A stretch of 64,000 nt of DNA from Microbacterium saccharophilum. GTDB lineage: Bacteria; Actinomycetota; Actinomycetes; Actinomycetales; Microbacteriaceae. Positions 1 through 8,372 of this stretch are shown here, one piece after another. The position numbers and the translations under genes are program-made. How positions within the stretch are numbered: position 1 is the first letter of the stretch; every line of letters begins with the position of its first letter. The DNA lies in NCBI RefSeq assembly GCF_007992455.1, contig NZ_BKAH01000003.1, positions 186,001 through 250,000 of the forward strand, given 5' to 3'. The notes under the pieces are model-generated. The model saw nothing but the letters and a program-made list of their open reading frames with translations, was not told where the DNA came from and did not search any database.

Positions 1-802
1 GCGCGATGCCGGCGAGCTCGAGCGTCGTGAGGCGCTGGCCGAGCAGCAGGAAGCCGGCGAGGCAGGCCGTCGCCGGCGCGAGGCTCATGAGGATCGCGAA
101 GGCGGATGCCGGCAGGCGCCGCAGCGCGATCAGCTCGAACGCGTACGGGATGGTCGAGGAGAGCACCGCGACGGCGGCGCCGATGGCGAGAAGCTCCGGG
201 CGCAGCAGCGCTCCGCCGGCGCTGACGATGCCGAACGGCAGGGAGATCAGCGCGCCCGCGGTCATCGCGAGGGCGAGGCCGTCGAGCTTGGGGAACGCGG
301 CGCCGACCCGGGCGGAGGCGAGGATGTACAGCGCCCAGCTGGCCGCCGCGCCCAGCGCGAAGACGACGCCGACCGGATCGAGTCGATCCCACCCGCCGCC
401 GCCGCCGAGCGCCACGACGCCCGCGAAGGCGAGCGCGGCCCACAGCCATGCCGACGCGCGACGGCTCGCGACGATCGACAGGACGAGCGGGCCCAGCACC
501 TCGATCGTGACGGTGACGCCGAGCGTCAGGCGCTCCAGCGCGAGGTAGAACAAGCCGTTCATGACGGCCAGCACGACACCGAACCAGACGACGCTCAGCC
601 AGTCGCGCGACGTGTGGCCGCGCAATCTGGGGCGGGCGATGGCCAGCAGCACGAGCGCCGAGAACACCAGTCGCAGCATCACCATGCCGAGGGGGCCGAC
701 CTGGGGGAAGAGCAGGTAGGCGAGCGACGCGCCCACCTCCTGGCAGGCGAGCCCCGCCACGACGAGCGCGACGGCCGGAGCCGCGCCCGCACGTGCGGTC
801 AC
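1..802 (-). CDS. EamA/RhtA-type drug-metabolite transporter, partial at window edge
   Basis: An inner-membrane permease of the EamA (DMT) family, probably exporting amino acids or other metabolites. It reads leftward and its 3' end lies outside the window, so only 267 codons are visible. The frame opens with a GTG at 802 and encodes successive hydrophobic helices, with stretches such as GPLGMVMLRLVFSALVLL and TIEVLGPLVLSIVA that resemble RhtA-like members. The GTG overlaps the TGA of the upstream beta-lactamase-fold gene by 3 bases (GTGA), so the two are probably co-transcribed. The substrate cannot be told from sequence. Confidence 0.85.
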   Translation of the reverse strand, partial: MTARAGAAPAVALVVAGLACQEVGASLAYLLFPQVGPLGMVMLRLVFSALVLLAIARPRLRGHTSRDWLSVVWFGVVLAVMNGLFYLALERLTLGVTVTIEVLGPLVLSIVASRRASAWLWAALAFAGVVALGGGGGWDRLDPVGVVFALGAAASWALYILASARVGAAFPKLDGLALAMTAGALISLPFGIVSAGGALLRPELLAIGAAVAVLSSTIPYAFELIALRRLPASAFAILMSLAPATACLAGFLLLGQRLTTLELAGIA

Positions 803-2061
803 GACGCGGGGCAGACGGTGGCGTTGTCGATGTCCGGGAGGACGCTCTCCGCCGTCCACGGCAGGCCCGCCTCGGGAGCCGCCTGACCGGCAGCCGCCGG
901 CGCCTTCGAGGCGATCGCAGCCAGCTGCCAGGCCGTGGCGCGGACGGCGTCGGCGGATCCGCGCGAGTTGTTCAGCACGACGACGACGGCCATGCCGGTC
1001 TGCCGGTCGGCGAAGGCCGCCGTGAGATAGCCGGGGAACGACCCGTACTGGCCGACGAGCGACCCGGCCTGGTAGGTGCCGCCGTCCACTGTGAACCAGG
1101 AGGGAGCTTCGGCGCCGGGCGCGCGGGGCTCCTCGAAGCGCGCGTCGACATCGTACGAGCGTGCGCCGGTGGCCAGCGACTGCACGTAGCGGCCGAGGTC
1201 GGTGACGTTCGTCAGGACGCCGTCGGCGGTGAAGCCGGCCGACGCGGAGAGGCCCGTCAGATCCAGCGGCGGCGTCGCGCAGTCGACCGCGCCGTTCGCA
1301 TCGCCGGACCGGTGTCCGGGGAGCGTCGACGCATCCGCGGGCGAGCCGGCGGGCAGCGAGCTGGCGGCCATGCCGACCGGTTCGAAGACGTACTCCTGGA
1401 ACAGCTCGGCCGCCCGCTTGCCGGAGGCGCGCTCGAGGGCGAGGCCCAGCAGGACGTACCCGGTGTCGGAGTCGAGGTAGGCCGAACCGGGCTCGAAAGC
1501 GAGGCCGGCCGACATCCCGTAGGCGAGCAGCTCCCGCGGACTCCACACCCGCTCGGGGTTCGCGATCCATCGCCCGAAGATGCGGCCTCCGTACCCGGCG
1601 AGCCCGCTCGTGCCGTCGCAGAGCTGCTCGAGCGTGACCGCGCCGAGATCGGGCACACCGGACACCCACTCCGTGACGGGGTCGCCGAGCGCGACGGTGC
1701 CGTCGGCGGCGAGGGCGTACAGCACGTCGCAGGTCATCGCCCGCGTGACGGATCCGGCCTTGAACGTCATGTCCGGCGTGACCTCGGCCCCGTCGACCGC
1801 GGTCGTGCCGAGCCCCGCGACCCAGGTGCCGGCCCAGGGCGCCCACACCGCCGCGATCGCGCCGGAGGAGGCGGTCGCCGCCATCGCGTGCTCGACGGCG
1901 GCGCGCAGCTCGGTCTGCGTGGCCTCGGGAAGAGCCGCGTCGACCTGCTGCGGGAGCGCCACGGCGGGCTCGTCCTCCGGTGCGCAGGCGGTGAGCGTCA
2001 GCGCGAGGACAGCCGCGGCGGCCAGGGCCGTGAGCCGTCGAGAGCGACGTGTGCGCAGCAT
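799..2061 (-). CDS. Serine beta-lactamase-fold lipoprotein with altered catalytic motifs
   Basis: A 420-residue protein of the class C beta-lactamase / D-alanyl-D-alanine carboxypeptidase fold (beta-lactamase-related serine hydrolases). The ATG at 2061 follows a GGGGGTGG ribosome site and starts a lipoprotein signal peptide ending in LTLTAC, so the protein should be anchored outside the membrane. The fold is recognisable: FKAGSVTRAMT, then CDGTSGLAGYG, then GYVLLGLALERASG, then FEPVGMAASS. However, the SxxK motif reads SVTR, the YxN tyrosine and asparagine positions read D-S-D, and the HxG/KTG position reads YGS. It may therefore be catalytically impaired or a binding protein. It shares a transcript with the EamA gene downstream. 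Confidence 0.85.
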   Translation of the reverse strand: MLRTRRSRRLTALAAAAVLALTLTACAPEDEPAVALPQQVDAALPEATQTELRAAVEHAMAATASSGAIAAVWAPWAGTWVAGLGTTAVDGAEVTPDMTFKAGSVTRAMTCDVLYALAADGTVALGDPVTEWVSGVPDLGAVTLEQLCDGTSGLAGYGGRIFGRWIANPERVWSPRELLAYGMSAGLAFEPGSAYLDSDTGYVLLGLALERASGKRAAELFQEYVFEPVGMAASSLPAGSPADASTLPGHRSGDANGAVDCATPPLDLTGLSASAGFTADGVLTNVTDLGRYVQSLATGARSYDVDARFEEPRAPGAEAPSWFTVDGGTYQAGSLVGQYGSFPGYLTAAFADRQTGMAVVVVLNNSRGSADAVRATAWQLAAIASKAPAAAGQAAPEAGLPWTAESVLPDIDNATVCPAS

Positions 2062-2132
2062 TCGTCCACCCCCGGAGTTCACCCTTCGATTAGAACACAC
2101 CCGCCATGGCGGGCCTCTTCGCCGGCACCCCC

Positions 2133-2157
2133 TTGACACGGAGCGTCCGCGTAGGGT
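2133..2157 (+). promoter_or_regulatory. Candidate promoter of the DUF2470 gene
   Basis: A perfect TTGACA lies at 2133-2138 and TAGGGT at 2152-2157, followed six bases later by the ATG at 2164. The 13-base spacing is short for a sigma-70 type promoter, so the two elements may not work together. The -10 position would give a leaderless transcript. Confidence 0.35.
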
Positions 2158-2163
2158 CGAAGC

Positions 2164-2475
2164 ATGCCGACCCCCTTCGACGACGACGCCCTCGCCGGCG
2201 TCCTCGGACACATGAACCGCGACCACGCCGACGACAATCTGCTGATCGCGCGCGCGTTCTCCCCTCTCCCCGATCCGATCGCCGCCACGATGCAGACCTT
2301 CGACGCGGATGCCGGCCAGTGGCACGTCACGTCCGCGGACGGCGGGGAGGACGTCCTCCGCGTGCCGTGGCCGTCCGGCCCGATCTCCGAGCGCCGCGAG
2401 GTGCGGCGCGAGATCGTGGCGCTGTACGACGACGCCTGCCGGCGTCTCGGGATCACGCCCCGCGACCACGAGTGA
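2164..2475 (+). CDS. DUF2470 domain protein, probable heme-utilisation accessory
   Basis: A 103-residue protein that consists of one DUF2470 domain, with the typical HMNRDHADDNLLIARAF start. This domain is otherwise found at the C-terminus of HugZ/HutZ-type heme-degradation proteins and pyridoxamine-oxidase-fold proteins, and its exact activity is not settled. The ATG at 2164 has no clear ribosome site but sits six bases after a TAGGGT -10 element. The heme oxygenase gene starts 44 bases downstream on the same strand, which supports a role in heme iron use. Confidence 0.8.
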   Translation: MPTPFDDDALAGVLGHMNRDHADDNLLIARAFSPLPDPIAATMQTFDADAGQWHVTSADGGEDVLRVPWPSGPISERREVRREIVALYDDACRRLGITPRDHE

Positions 2476-2479
2476 AGCT

Positions 2480-2498
2480 TCAGGTTAGCTGAGCCTTA
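2480..2498 (+). promoter_or_regulatory. DtxR/IdeR-like iron box upstream of heme oxygenase
   Basis: The 19 bases TCAGGTTAGCTGAGCCTTA match 14 of 19 positions of the DtxR/IdeR consensus TTAGGTTAGSCTAACCTAA. The site lies between the DUF2470 stop and the heme oxygenase ATG at 2520, overlapping the likely -35 region; a TACGCT -10 at 2507-2512 would give a leaderless mRNA. Iron-dependent repression of heme oxygenase by DtxR is known in corynebacteria. Binding here is inferred. Confidence 0.6.
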
Positions 2499-2519
2499 CT
2501 TTCCGCTACGCTGAAGGGC

Positions 2520-3172
2520 ATGACCGAGCCCGTCCCCTTCTCCGCCGCCATCCGCGACCGCTCGCACGCCGCCCACTCGGGCAGCGAGGGTGCAGGTTTC
2601 ATGACGGATCTCATGGCCGAACGCGGAAGCCTCGACGACTACACCGCGCTCGTCGTGCAGCACTGGTTCATCTACGAGGCGCTCGAGGAGGCGGCGCCGA
2701 CCCTCCGGACGGATGCCGTCGTCGCGCCTTTCCTGAGCCCCGAATTGGACCGGCTCCCATCGATCGAGGCCGACCTCGACCACCTCCTGGGGCCAGCGTG
2801 GCGCGGCACCGTGTCGCCGTTGCCGGCGACGCAGCGCTATGTCGACCGCATCCGAGAGGTCGGCGCCACGTGGCCCGGCGGGCTTGTCGCGCACCACTAC
2901 ACGCGCTACCTCGGCGACCTGTCCGGCGGTCAGTTCATCGGGCGGATCCTCGCCCGGCAGTTCGGCTTCGCCGAGGACGGCGTCCGCTTCTACCTCTTCG
3001 CGGACATCGCCGACCCCGCGCCTTCAAGGACGCCTATCGCGAGCTGCTGGACCGTGCGCCCTGGGAAGCCGACGAGCAGGAGCGCATCATCGAGGAGGTC
3101 CTTCTCGCCTACCGCTTCAACACCGAGCTGTTCGAGGACCTGCTCGCCGACAAGGCGGCACGCGTCGCCTGA
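2520..3172 (+). pseudogene. hmuO: Biliverdin-producing heme oxygenase (HmuO family), reading frame broken by one base
   Basis: Heme oxygenase opens the heme ring to release iron, carbon monoxide and biliverdin. From the ATG at 2520 the frame gives the proximal histidine (His19 in SHAAHSGSE), a helix with QHWFIYEALEEA and the distal-helix motif GDLSGGQFIG. At about 3020 the frame is lost: ADPAPSRT is followed by foreign sequence. In the next frame the expected C-terminus resumes (AFKDAYRELLDRAP, then EVLLAYRFNTELFEDLLAD) and ends at 3172. One added base (GCGGCC instead of GCGCC) would restore a 217-residue protein, the usual HmuO length. It is either a recent inactivation or a sequencing error. 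A DtxR-like box precedes it. Confidence 0.8.
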
Positions 3173-3184
3173 TCCGCTCTGCGC

Positions 3185-4570
3185 TCACTCCGCGGCCGCC
3201 CGGACGGCCGCCATGAAGCGGCGCACGTCGCGGTCGACCAGGATGTCGCTCGGGCGGAGCGGACGAGACAGGTACAGGCCCTCGAGCGACGTGAGCCGGG
3301 ACAGGGCGACATAGGTCTGCCCCGGGGCGAACGCCCCCGACCCGAGATCCACGATCGCGCGGTCGTAGGTCTTGCCCTGCGACTTGTGGATCGTCACGGC
3401 CCACGCGAGCCGCAGCGGGAACTGGGTGAACTCGGCGACGATGTCGCGGGTGAGCTTGCGGGAGCCCGGGTCGTACGCGTAGCGGAACCTCTCCCAGACG
3501 GTCGGCTCGACGTCGTGCTCCTCGCCGTCGAGCTCGACCCGCACCGACCCGCCCGCGATGCGGGTCACGGTGCCGATCGAGCCGTTCACCCAGCGGGGGC
3601 CGTCACCGCTGTATCCGGCGATGTCGTTGCGGAGGAACATCACCTGCGCACCGACCTTGAGCTGGAGCTCCGGCTCGGCGGGGTAGGTGTCGCCGCGACC
3701 GAAGTCGCCGCTGATCTCGGCGCGCGCCGTCTGCACGGGCCCCGTCAGGGCATCGAGGTGCCGCTGGTTGATGCGGTTCACGATGTCGTTGCGGGTCGCG
3801 AGCGTGATGATGGGCGGCTCGCCGTCCACCGGCTCGGGCGGGGTGCGCGCCCCCATCGTGTTGAGCGCGTCGGCGATCTCGGCCGTCACGATCCCGTGCC
3901 GGACGGCATTGAGCATCGCCTTGAAGGCCGGATCGGACTGCCGGTGGATGTCGCGCAGCTCGCGGATGTGCAGGGGCGCGCCGACGCGCCCGAGGTCGAG
4001 GAGCCCGTCGGAGCGGATCGCGCCGCGATCGGCCCGGGGACCGGCCCACACCTGCGCGTCGAAGAACCAGAACGACCGGTAGTGGTCCTGGATGTAGCGC
4101 AGCTCGTCGCCGCGCGGCGGCACCGGCGACAGCTGGTACGGATCGCCGAACATGACGATCTGCACGCCGCCGAAGGGCTCGGCCCGGCGGCGGCGCGCCT
4201 GCCGGAGCGACCGGTCGATGGCATCCATGAGGTCGGCGTTGACCATCGAGATCTCGTCGATGACGAGCGTGTCGATCGCGTTCATAATCTTGCGTGCCGG
4301 CTCGGACTGCTCGATCTCGCTGTCCGCGATGAGGCCGATGGGGAGCCGGAAGAGCGAGTGGATCGTCTGGCCCTCGACGTTGAGCGCCGCGACCCCGGTC
4401 GGAGCGCAGACGGCGATCTGCTTGTGGGTGTTCCACGCGAGATGCTGCAGCAGCGTGGACTTGCCGGTGCCGGCGCGGCCCGTCACGAAGACGTGCTCGC
4501 GGGTGTCCTCGATGAGCCGGAACAGCGCCTCCTGCTCGGGTGACAGGGTCGGCGTGCTCACCGGAACCAT
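3185..4570 (-). CDS. PIF1/RecD-like ATP-dependent DNA helicase
   Basis: A 461-residue superfamily 1 helicase of the PIF1/RecD2 type, acting on DNA in the cytoplasm. Walker A is GRAGTGKST at about residues 31-39, Walker B is VIDEIS near 103-108, and the C-terminal helicase motifs are visible as AVTIHKSQGKTYDRA followed by YVALSRLTSLEGL. The ATG at 4570 was chosen because it begins just before the conserved LSPEQEALFRLIEDTREHVFVTG region; a GTG at 4561 (VSTPTLSPEQ) is an equally good start. It is divergent from the gene at 4606, with only 35 bases between them. Confidence 0.88.
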   Translation of the reverse strand: MVPVSTPTLSPEQEALFRLIEDTREHVFVTGRAGTGKSTLLQHLAWNTHKQIAVCAPTGVAALNVEGQTIHSLFRLPIGLIADSEIEQSEPARKIMNAIDTLVIDEISMVNADLMDAIDRSLRQARRRRAEPFGGVQIVMFGDPYQLSPVPPRGDELRYIQDHYRSFWFFDAQVWAGPRADRGAIRSDGLLDLGRVGAPLHIRELRDIHRQSDPAFKAMLNAVRHGIVTAEIADALNTMGARTPPEPVDGEPPIITLATRNDIVNRINQRHLDALTGPVQTARAEISGDFGRGDTYPAEPELQLKVGAQVMFLRNDIAGYSGDGPRWVNGSIGTVTRIAGGSVRVELDGEEHDVEPTVWERFRYAYDPGSRKLTRDIVAEFTQFPLRLAWAVTIHKSQGKTYDRAIVDLGSGAFAPGQTYVALSRLTSLEGLYLSRPLRPSDILVDRDVRRFMAAVRAAAE

Positions 4571-4593
4571 GCTAGCTATCAGCCGGGCCTTCC

Positions 4594-4599
4594 TAGACT
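4594..4599 (+). promoter_or_regulatory. -10 element of a probable leaderless promoter
   Basis: TAGACT lies six bases before the GTG start at 4606, the spacing expected when transcription begins at the start codon. No ribosome site precedes the GTG, which fits leaderless translation. No convincing -35 element was seen. Confidence 0.4.
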
Positions 4600-4605
4600 G
4601 GGTAC

Positions 4606-5757
4606 GTGGACGGCACGCGCGATCTGACCGAGACGGATGCCGTCGCGCCCGCGCCCGCGCCCGCCGATCCCGCGCCCGCGCCGGGTGCCTCTGCCGCCCC
4701 GGCGCGCACGGCATCCGCCCACCGCCGTCGCCGTCGCCGCCTCGCGGCCGACCTCACCGCCCTCGGCCTCGTGGGCGTGCTCCTGGCCGCCGCCCTGACC
4801 GGCACGGGCGCCTACCTGTACCAGCAGCTGTACAGCCCGACCGCCTTCGTGCTCGGCTACCTCGACCTGCTCAGCCAGGGCCGGGCGGCCGATGCCCTCG
4901 CCATCCCGGGGGTGCCGGTCGACTCCGCCGACCTGACCGCCTCCCGCCTTCCCCTCAACGCGTCGGAGGCGCTCCTCCGCCGCGACGCGCTCGCCCCGCT
5001 GACCGACATCACGGCGGAGGAGGTCGAAGAGAGCGATGGCATCACGAGCGTCACCGTGTCGTACTCGTCCGGCCCGTTCGAGGGCACCAGCACGTTCCAG
5101 GTCGAGCGGAACGGGTGGATCGGCGTCGCGCCGTCGTGGCGCTTCGCGCAGAGCCCCCTCGCCGTCATCGACCTGACGGTGCGCGGTGCGATGCAGTTCC
5201 GGGTCAACGGCTTCGAGGTCGACAAGCGGCAGGTGTCCCCCGATGGGGTGGATGCGGATCCGCTCGCCGCGATCCCGCTCCTGGTCTTCTCCCCGGGGCT
5301 CTATGCGCTGTCCGTGGACACGCCGATCTCGGTGAGCAAGGGCGTCGCCGTGCTCTCCGACACTCCGCAGGCCCAGGTCCCCGTCGACCTGCAGACCCAG
5401 CCGACGCCCGACTTCGTCGACGTCGTGCAGGAGAAGGTGGAGGGCTTCCTCACCGCATGCGCGGAGCAGCAGGTGCTGCAGCCGACCGGATGCCCGTTCG
5501 GGATCGACGTGAAGAACCGCATCGCCGATCTCCCCACGTGGTCGATCACGCAGCAGCCGACGGTCGCCCTGGCCCCGGACGGCGCGAACTGGGTCATCCG
5601 CCGCACGGAGGCCGTCGCCCACGTGGACGTCCTCATCCGGCGTATCGAGGACGGCACGGTGTTCCCGCGCTCGGAGGACGTGCCGTTCTTCATCGAGGGG
5701 ACCGTCACGATCCTGCCCGACGGGACGGCGTCGATCCAGGTCTCCTCCGCCGAGTGA
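4606..5757 (+). CDS. Conserved membrane-anchored protein of unknown function
   Basis: A 383-residue protein with an Ala/Pro-rich cytoplasmic N-terminus (about residues 1-40), an Arg-rich stop-transfer segment, one transmembrane helix (about 48-72, LGLVGVLLAAALTGTGAYLYQQ) and a large extracytoplasmic domain. That domain has two Cys (CAEQQ and GCPFG, near residues 285-305) that could form a disulfide. No catalytic motif is visible. It resembles single-pass proteins common in Microbacteriaceae, and no function can be given. It converges on the CopD-CtaG gene with six bases between the stops. Confidence 0.75.
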   Translation: MDGTRDLTETDAVAPAPAPADPAPAPGASAAPARTASAHRRRRRRLAADLTALGLVGVLLAAALTGTGAYLYQQLYSPTAFVLGYLDLLSQGRAADALAIPGVPVDSADLTASRLPLNASEALLRRDALAPLTDITAEEVEESDGITSVTVSYSSGPFEGTSTFQVERNGWIGVAPSWRFAQSPLAVIDLTVRGAMQFRVNGFEVDKRQVSPDGVDADPLAAIPLLVFSPGLYALSVDTPISVSKGVAVLSDTPQAQVPVDLQTQPTPDFVDVVQEKVEGFLTACAEQQVLQPTGCPFGIDVKNRIADLPTWSITQQPTVALAPDGANWVIRRTEAVAHVDVLIRRIEDGTVFPRSEDVPFFIEGTVTILPDGTASIQVSSAE

Positions 5758-5763
5758 CCTCGG

Positions 5764-7740
5764 TCAGCGCGCCGCGCGGGCCTCGCGGTCCGCGAGTTCC
5801 TGCAGGCGCGCGTTGTACGCGGTGAGCTCCTCGTCTCCCGTGCGGTCGGCGTGCCGGTCGGAGCGGCGCTGGGCCCGGTCGTCCGACCTGCTCCACTGGA
5901 TGGCGACGACGATCGCGAGGATCAGGGTCGGGATCTCGCCGATCGACCACGCGACACCGCCCCCGACGTACTGATCCTGCAGCGGCGTGTCACCCCACGT
6001 GCGGCCCATCGAGCCGAACCACTCCGCGACGAACAGCCCGGAGGACATCATGATCGCGATGCCGAAGAAGGCGTGCATCGCCATGACCCCGATGAGCATG
6101 ACGAGCCGGAACGGGTGCGGGAAGCGGAGCGGCACGGGGTCGATGCCGACGAGGGACAGCACGAAGAGATACCCCGAGATGAGGAAGTGGGCGACCATCC
6201 ACTCATGACCGAGGTGGTCGTAGAGCGACCACCGGAACAGGTCCGTGTAGTAGAAGACCCACAGCGACCCGATGAAGACGGCCGCGGCCACGAGCGGATG
6301 CGTCACGACCTTGGCGAACGGCGTGTGCACGGCCCAGAGGATCCACTCGCGACCGCCGCGCGTGTCGTCTTCGCGCTTGCGGATGGCGCGGGCGGCGAGC
6401 GTGACGGGGGCGCCCGGCACGAGGCACAGCGGAATCGCCATGGTGAGCAGCATGTGGCCGACCATGTGGATGCTGAACAGGTAGTCCTGGTACGCGTTGA
6501 TCGGGCCGCACGTGACCCACAGGAGCAGCAGCATCCCGACCAGCCACAGCACGGTGCGGTACAGCGGCCAGGCGTCGCCGCGGGCGCGGAGACGGCGGAC
6601 CCCCGCGAGGTAGAAGAAGACGCCGAACCCGACCGCGAACGCCCACAGCACGTCGATGTCCCACGTCGTGAACCAGCGGTCGACGGTGAGTTCCGGCGGC
6701 AGAGGGGCACCCGTGAGCACCTCGGCGGGCGAGGGCGACGCCGGCAGCGAGAGGACCGTCGGGGGCGCCGTGCGGGCGAGGGCGACCGCCGCCCCGCTCG
6801 CGATGCCCATGAACGCGAGCTCCAGGGCGATCAGGCTCCAGAAGCGCCGCGCCCCGGCATCCGTCCCGATGCCCGCGATGAGGCGCCGGCGGTACCAGGC
6901 GCCCAGCACGCCGACCGCCAGCAGCGCGAGGACCTTCACGGACAGGAGGGCGCCGTAGGCGGAGAGCAGGTCGTCCCATGCGCCGAGGCCGGCCACGGCC
7001 CGCGCCGTGCCGGACAGCGCCACGACGACGAAGGCGGCGAGGGCGATGCTCGAGTAGCGCCCCAGGACGTCGGTCAGGGCTGCGCGCGGCATCCGCGGTC
7101 GCAGGACGACGAGCAGCACCAGGCCGCCCAGCCAGACGGCGGCGCCGATGATGTGGATCGCGAGCGCGACGACCGCGGTGTTGTGGTTCGCCTCCTCGCC
7201 GGAGTGCCCCTGCGTGGCCATGGGGATGAGCGTCGCGACGGCGAGCACGGCGACGAGCACCGTCGACGTCCAGCCGCGGACGGCGAAGGTGAGCACCGTC
7301 AGCACCGCGCCGCCGAGGGTCGTGAGCGACCACGCCCGGCCGGGCTCCGTGTCGACGAGGAAGCGCCCGAGCTGCGCGCCGAACTGGGCGTCCGCCGACG
7401 GGGCCTGGTTGAAGATGCTGAGGAAGGTGAGGAAGGCCGTGACGCCCGCGGCCACGGTGAAGACGGCCGCCGCGATGGAAGCGACGTCGAGGGCCGTGTC
7501 GAACGGCCGCTCCCCCGCGCGGAGGGCGAACAGGGCGAGGACGAGCGATCCCAGCACGCCGGCGGCGGAGAGGTTCACGACGAGCGTCGCGACGGGGAGC
7601 CCCCAGCGTACGACCGGCCCCGGGTCGCCGAGGAGCAGCGGCGCCGCGCCGCCGCCGAAAGCGAGCCCGGCGAGGAGCGCCACGAGCGCGGACACCGCGA
7701 GGATCGCCGGCCCGGCGTAGCGGAGCGCACGGGAGTTCAC
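5764..7740 (-). CDS. CopD-CtaG fusion: copper-resistance / cytochrome oxidase assembly membrane protein
   Basis: A 658-residue multi-pass membrane protein. The N-terminal half looks like a CopD domain (copper transport across the membrane) and the C-terminal half like caa3-type CtaG, a family linked to copper insertion into cytochrome c oxidase. His-containing helices support this: GHSGEEANHNTAVVALAIHIIGA, FSIHMVGHMLLTMAIPL and HLGHEWMVAHFLISGY. The C-terminus is a charged cytoplasmic tail. The fusion order is usual in actinobacteria. A perfect 14-bp hairpin lies just upstream at 7781-7812 and insulates it from the HU gene. Substrate handling is inferred from family only. Confidence 0.85.
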   Translation of the reverse strand: MNSRALRYAGPAILAVSALVALLAGLAFGGGAAPLLLGDPGPVVRWGLPVATLVVNLSAAGVLGSLVLALFALRAGERPFDTALDVASIAAAVFTVAAGVTAFLTFLSIFNQAPSADAQFGAQLGRFLVDTEPGRAWSLTTLGGAVLTVLTFAVRGWTSTVLVAVLAVATLIPMATQGHSGEEANHNTAVVALAIHIIGAAVWLGGLVLLVVLRPRMPRAALTDVLGRYSSIALAAFVVVALSGTARAVAGLGAWDDLLSAYGALLSVKVLALLAVGVLGAWYRRRLIAGIGTDAGARRFWSLIALELAFMGIASGAAVALARTAPPTVLSLPASPSPAEVLTGAPLPPELTVDRWFTTWDIDVLWAFAVGFGVFFYLAGVRRLRARGDAWPLYRTVLWLVGMLLLLWVTCGPINAYQDYLFSIHMVGHMLLTMAIPLCLVPGAPVTLAARAIRKREDDTRGGREWILWAVHTPFAKVVTHPLVAAAVFIGSLWVFYYTDLFRWSLYDHLGHEWMVAHFLISGYLFVLSLVGIDPVPLRFPHPFRLVMLIGVMAMHAFFGIAIMMSSGLFVAEWFGSMGRTWGDTPLQDQYVGGGVAWSIGEIPTLILAIVVAIQWSRSDDRAQRRSDRHADRTGDEELTAYNARLQELADREARAAR

Positions 7741-7780
7741 CGTTCCAGCCTACGCGCGGGATTCCGGGCCCCGGACAAGC

Positions 7781-7812
7781 AGAAGGGGGATGCCGGACGG
7801 CATCCCCCTTCT
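7781..7812 (-). terminator. Rho-independent-type terminator after the HU gene
   Basis: A perfect 14-bp stem, AGAAGGGGGATGCC paired with GGCATCCCCCTTCT around a GGAC loop, lies 12 bases past the HU stop codon. It lacks a long U-tract, as is common in high-GC actinobacteria. Confidence 0.8.
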
Positions 7813-7824
7813 TCAGGTGACGTC

Positions 7825-8103
7825 TTACTTGACGGCGGCCTTCAGCTTCGAGCCCGCGGTGACCTTGACGCGCTTGCCGGCGGCGATCTTGATCTCCTCG
7901 CCCGTCTGCGGGTTGCGGCCCGTGCGGGCGGCGGTGTCGACGCGCTCGAAGGCGATCCAGCCGGGGATCGTGACCTTGTCGCCCTTGGCGACGGCGTCGG
8001 AGACGGTCGAGAACAGAGCGTCGAGCACGCCGGAGACAGCGGACTGGCTCTGGCCCGTCGCGCTGGCGATGCTGGCAACGAGCTCGGTCTTGGTGATGGC
8101 CAT
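7825..8103 (-). CDS. HU-family nucleoid DNA-binding protein
   Basis: A 92-residue histone-like protein that bends and compacts DNA. It starts MAITKTELVASIASATGQSQ, has the glycine-rich arm sequence GWIAFERVDTAARTGRNPQTGE with the conserved RNPQTG DNA-intercalating proline, and ends with a lysine-rich tail. The ATG at 8103 follows a GGAGGA ribosome site at about ten bases. A TATATT -10 element is visible 90 bases upstream. It is monocistronic: a strong hairpin terminator follows, and the next upstream operon (ribosomal proteins) has its own terminator. Confidence 0.95.
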   Translation of the reverse strand: MAITKTELVASIASATGQSQSAVSGVLDALFSTVSDAVAKGDKVTIPGWIAFERVDTAARTGRNPQTGEEIKIAAGKRVKVTAGSKLKAAVK

Positions 8104-8191
8104 GGGGTTGTCCTCCAGGAGGCGACGAGTGCCGCCTTGATTACTTCGGACCGGACGGCGCGCGCCCGGTTGGTCGGATGGACCGGTCCCG

Positions 8192-8197
8192 AATATA
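8192..8197 (-). promoter_or_regulatory. -10 element of the HU promoter
   Basis: TATATT on the minus strand, about 90 bases before the HU start codon, is a near-perfect -10 in an AT-rich island of otherwise GC-rich DNA. No good -35 was found at 16-18 bases. The 269-base gap (8104-8372) holds this promoter and the rpsN terminator and no other feature that I can see. Confidence 0.5.
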
Positions 8198-8323
8198 CCC
8201 ACGAACCGCGACATTCCGCGGATTTCCGGCCCTCTGAGGGCGGTTTCCCCGGCGTGTCGCGGGAAGGATGGGGCGAATGTGACGAATGAGGTCTCGACGA
8301 CCCGCCTCTCACCCGGCACAGCA

Positions 8324-8358
8324 GAAGGCCCGGACCCCCTGCGGGGATCCGGGCCTTC
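8324..8358 (-). terminator. Terminator of the rpmB-rpmG-rpsN operon
   Basis: An 11-bp arm GAAGGCCCGGA pairs with TCCGGGCCTTC, and the inner CCCC/GGGG extends the stem after a one-base bulge. It lies 14 bases beyond the rpsN stop codon. Confidence 0.8.
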
Positions 8359-8372
8359 GATGCGAGGGGTGC

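Noticed and set aside
5851-8289. Very long open frame on the plus strand rich in Arg, Glu, Asp, His and Gly
   Set aside because: It is antisense to the CopD-CtaG and HU genes, with the composition expected of an opposite-strand shadow in high-GC DNA and no recognisable domain.
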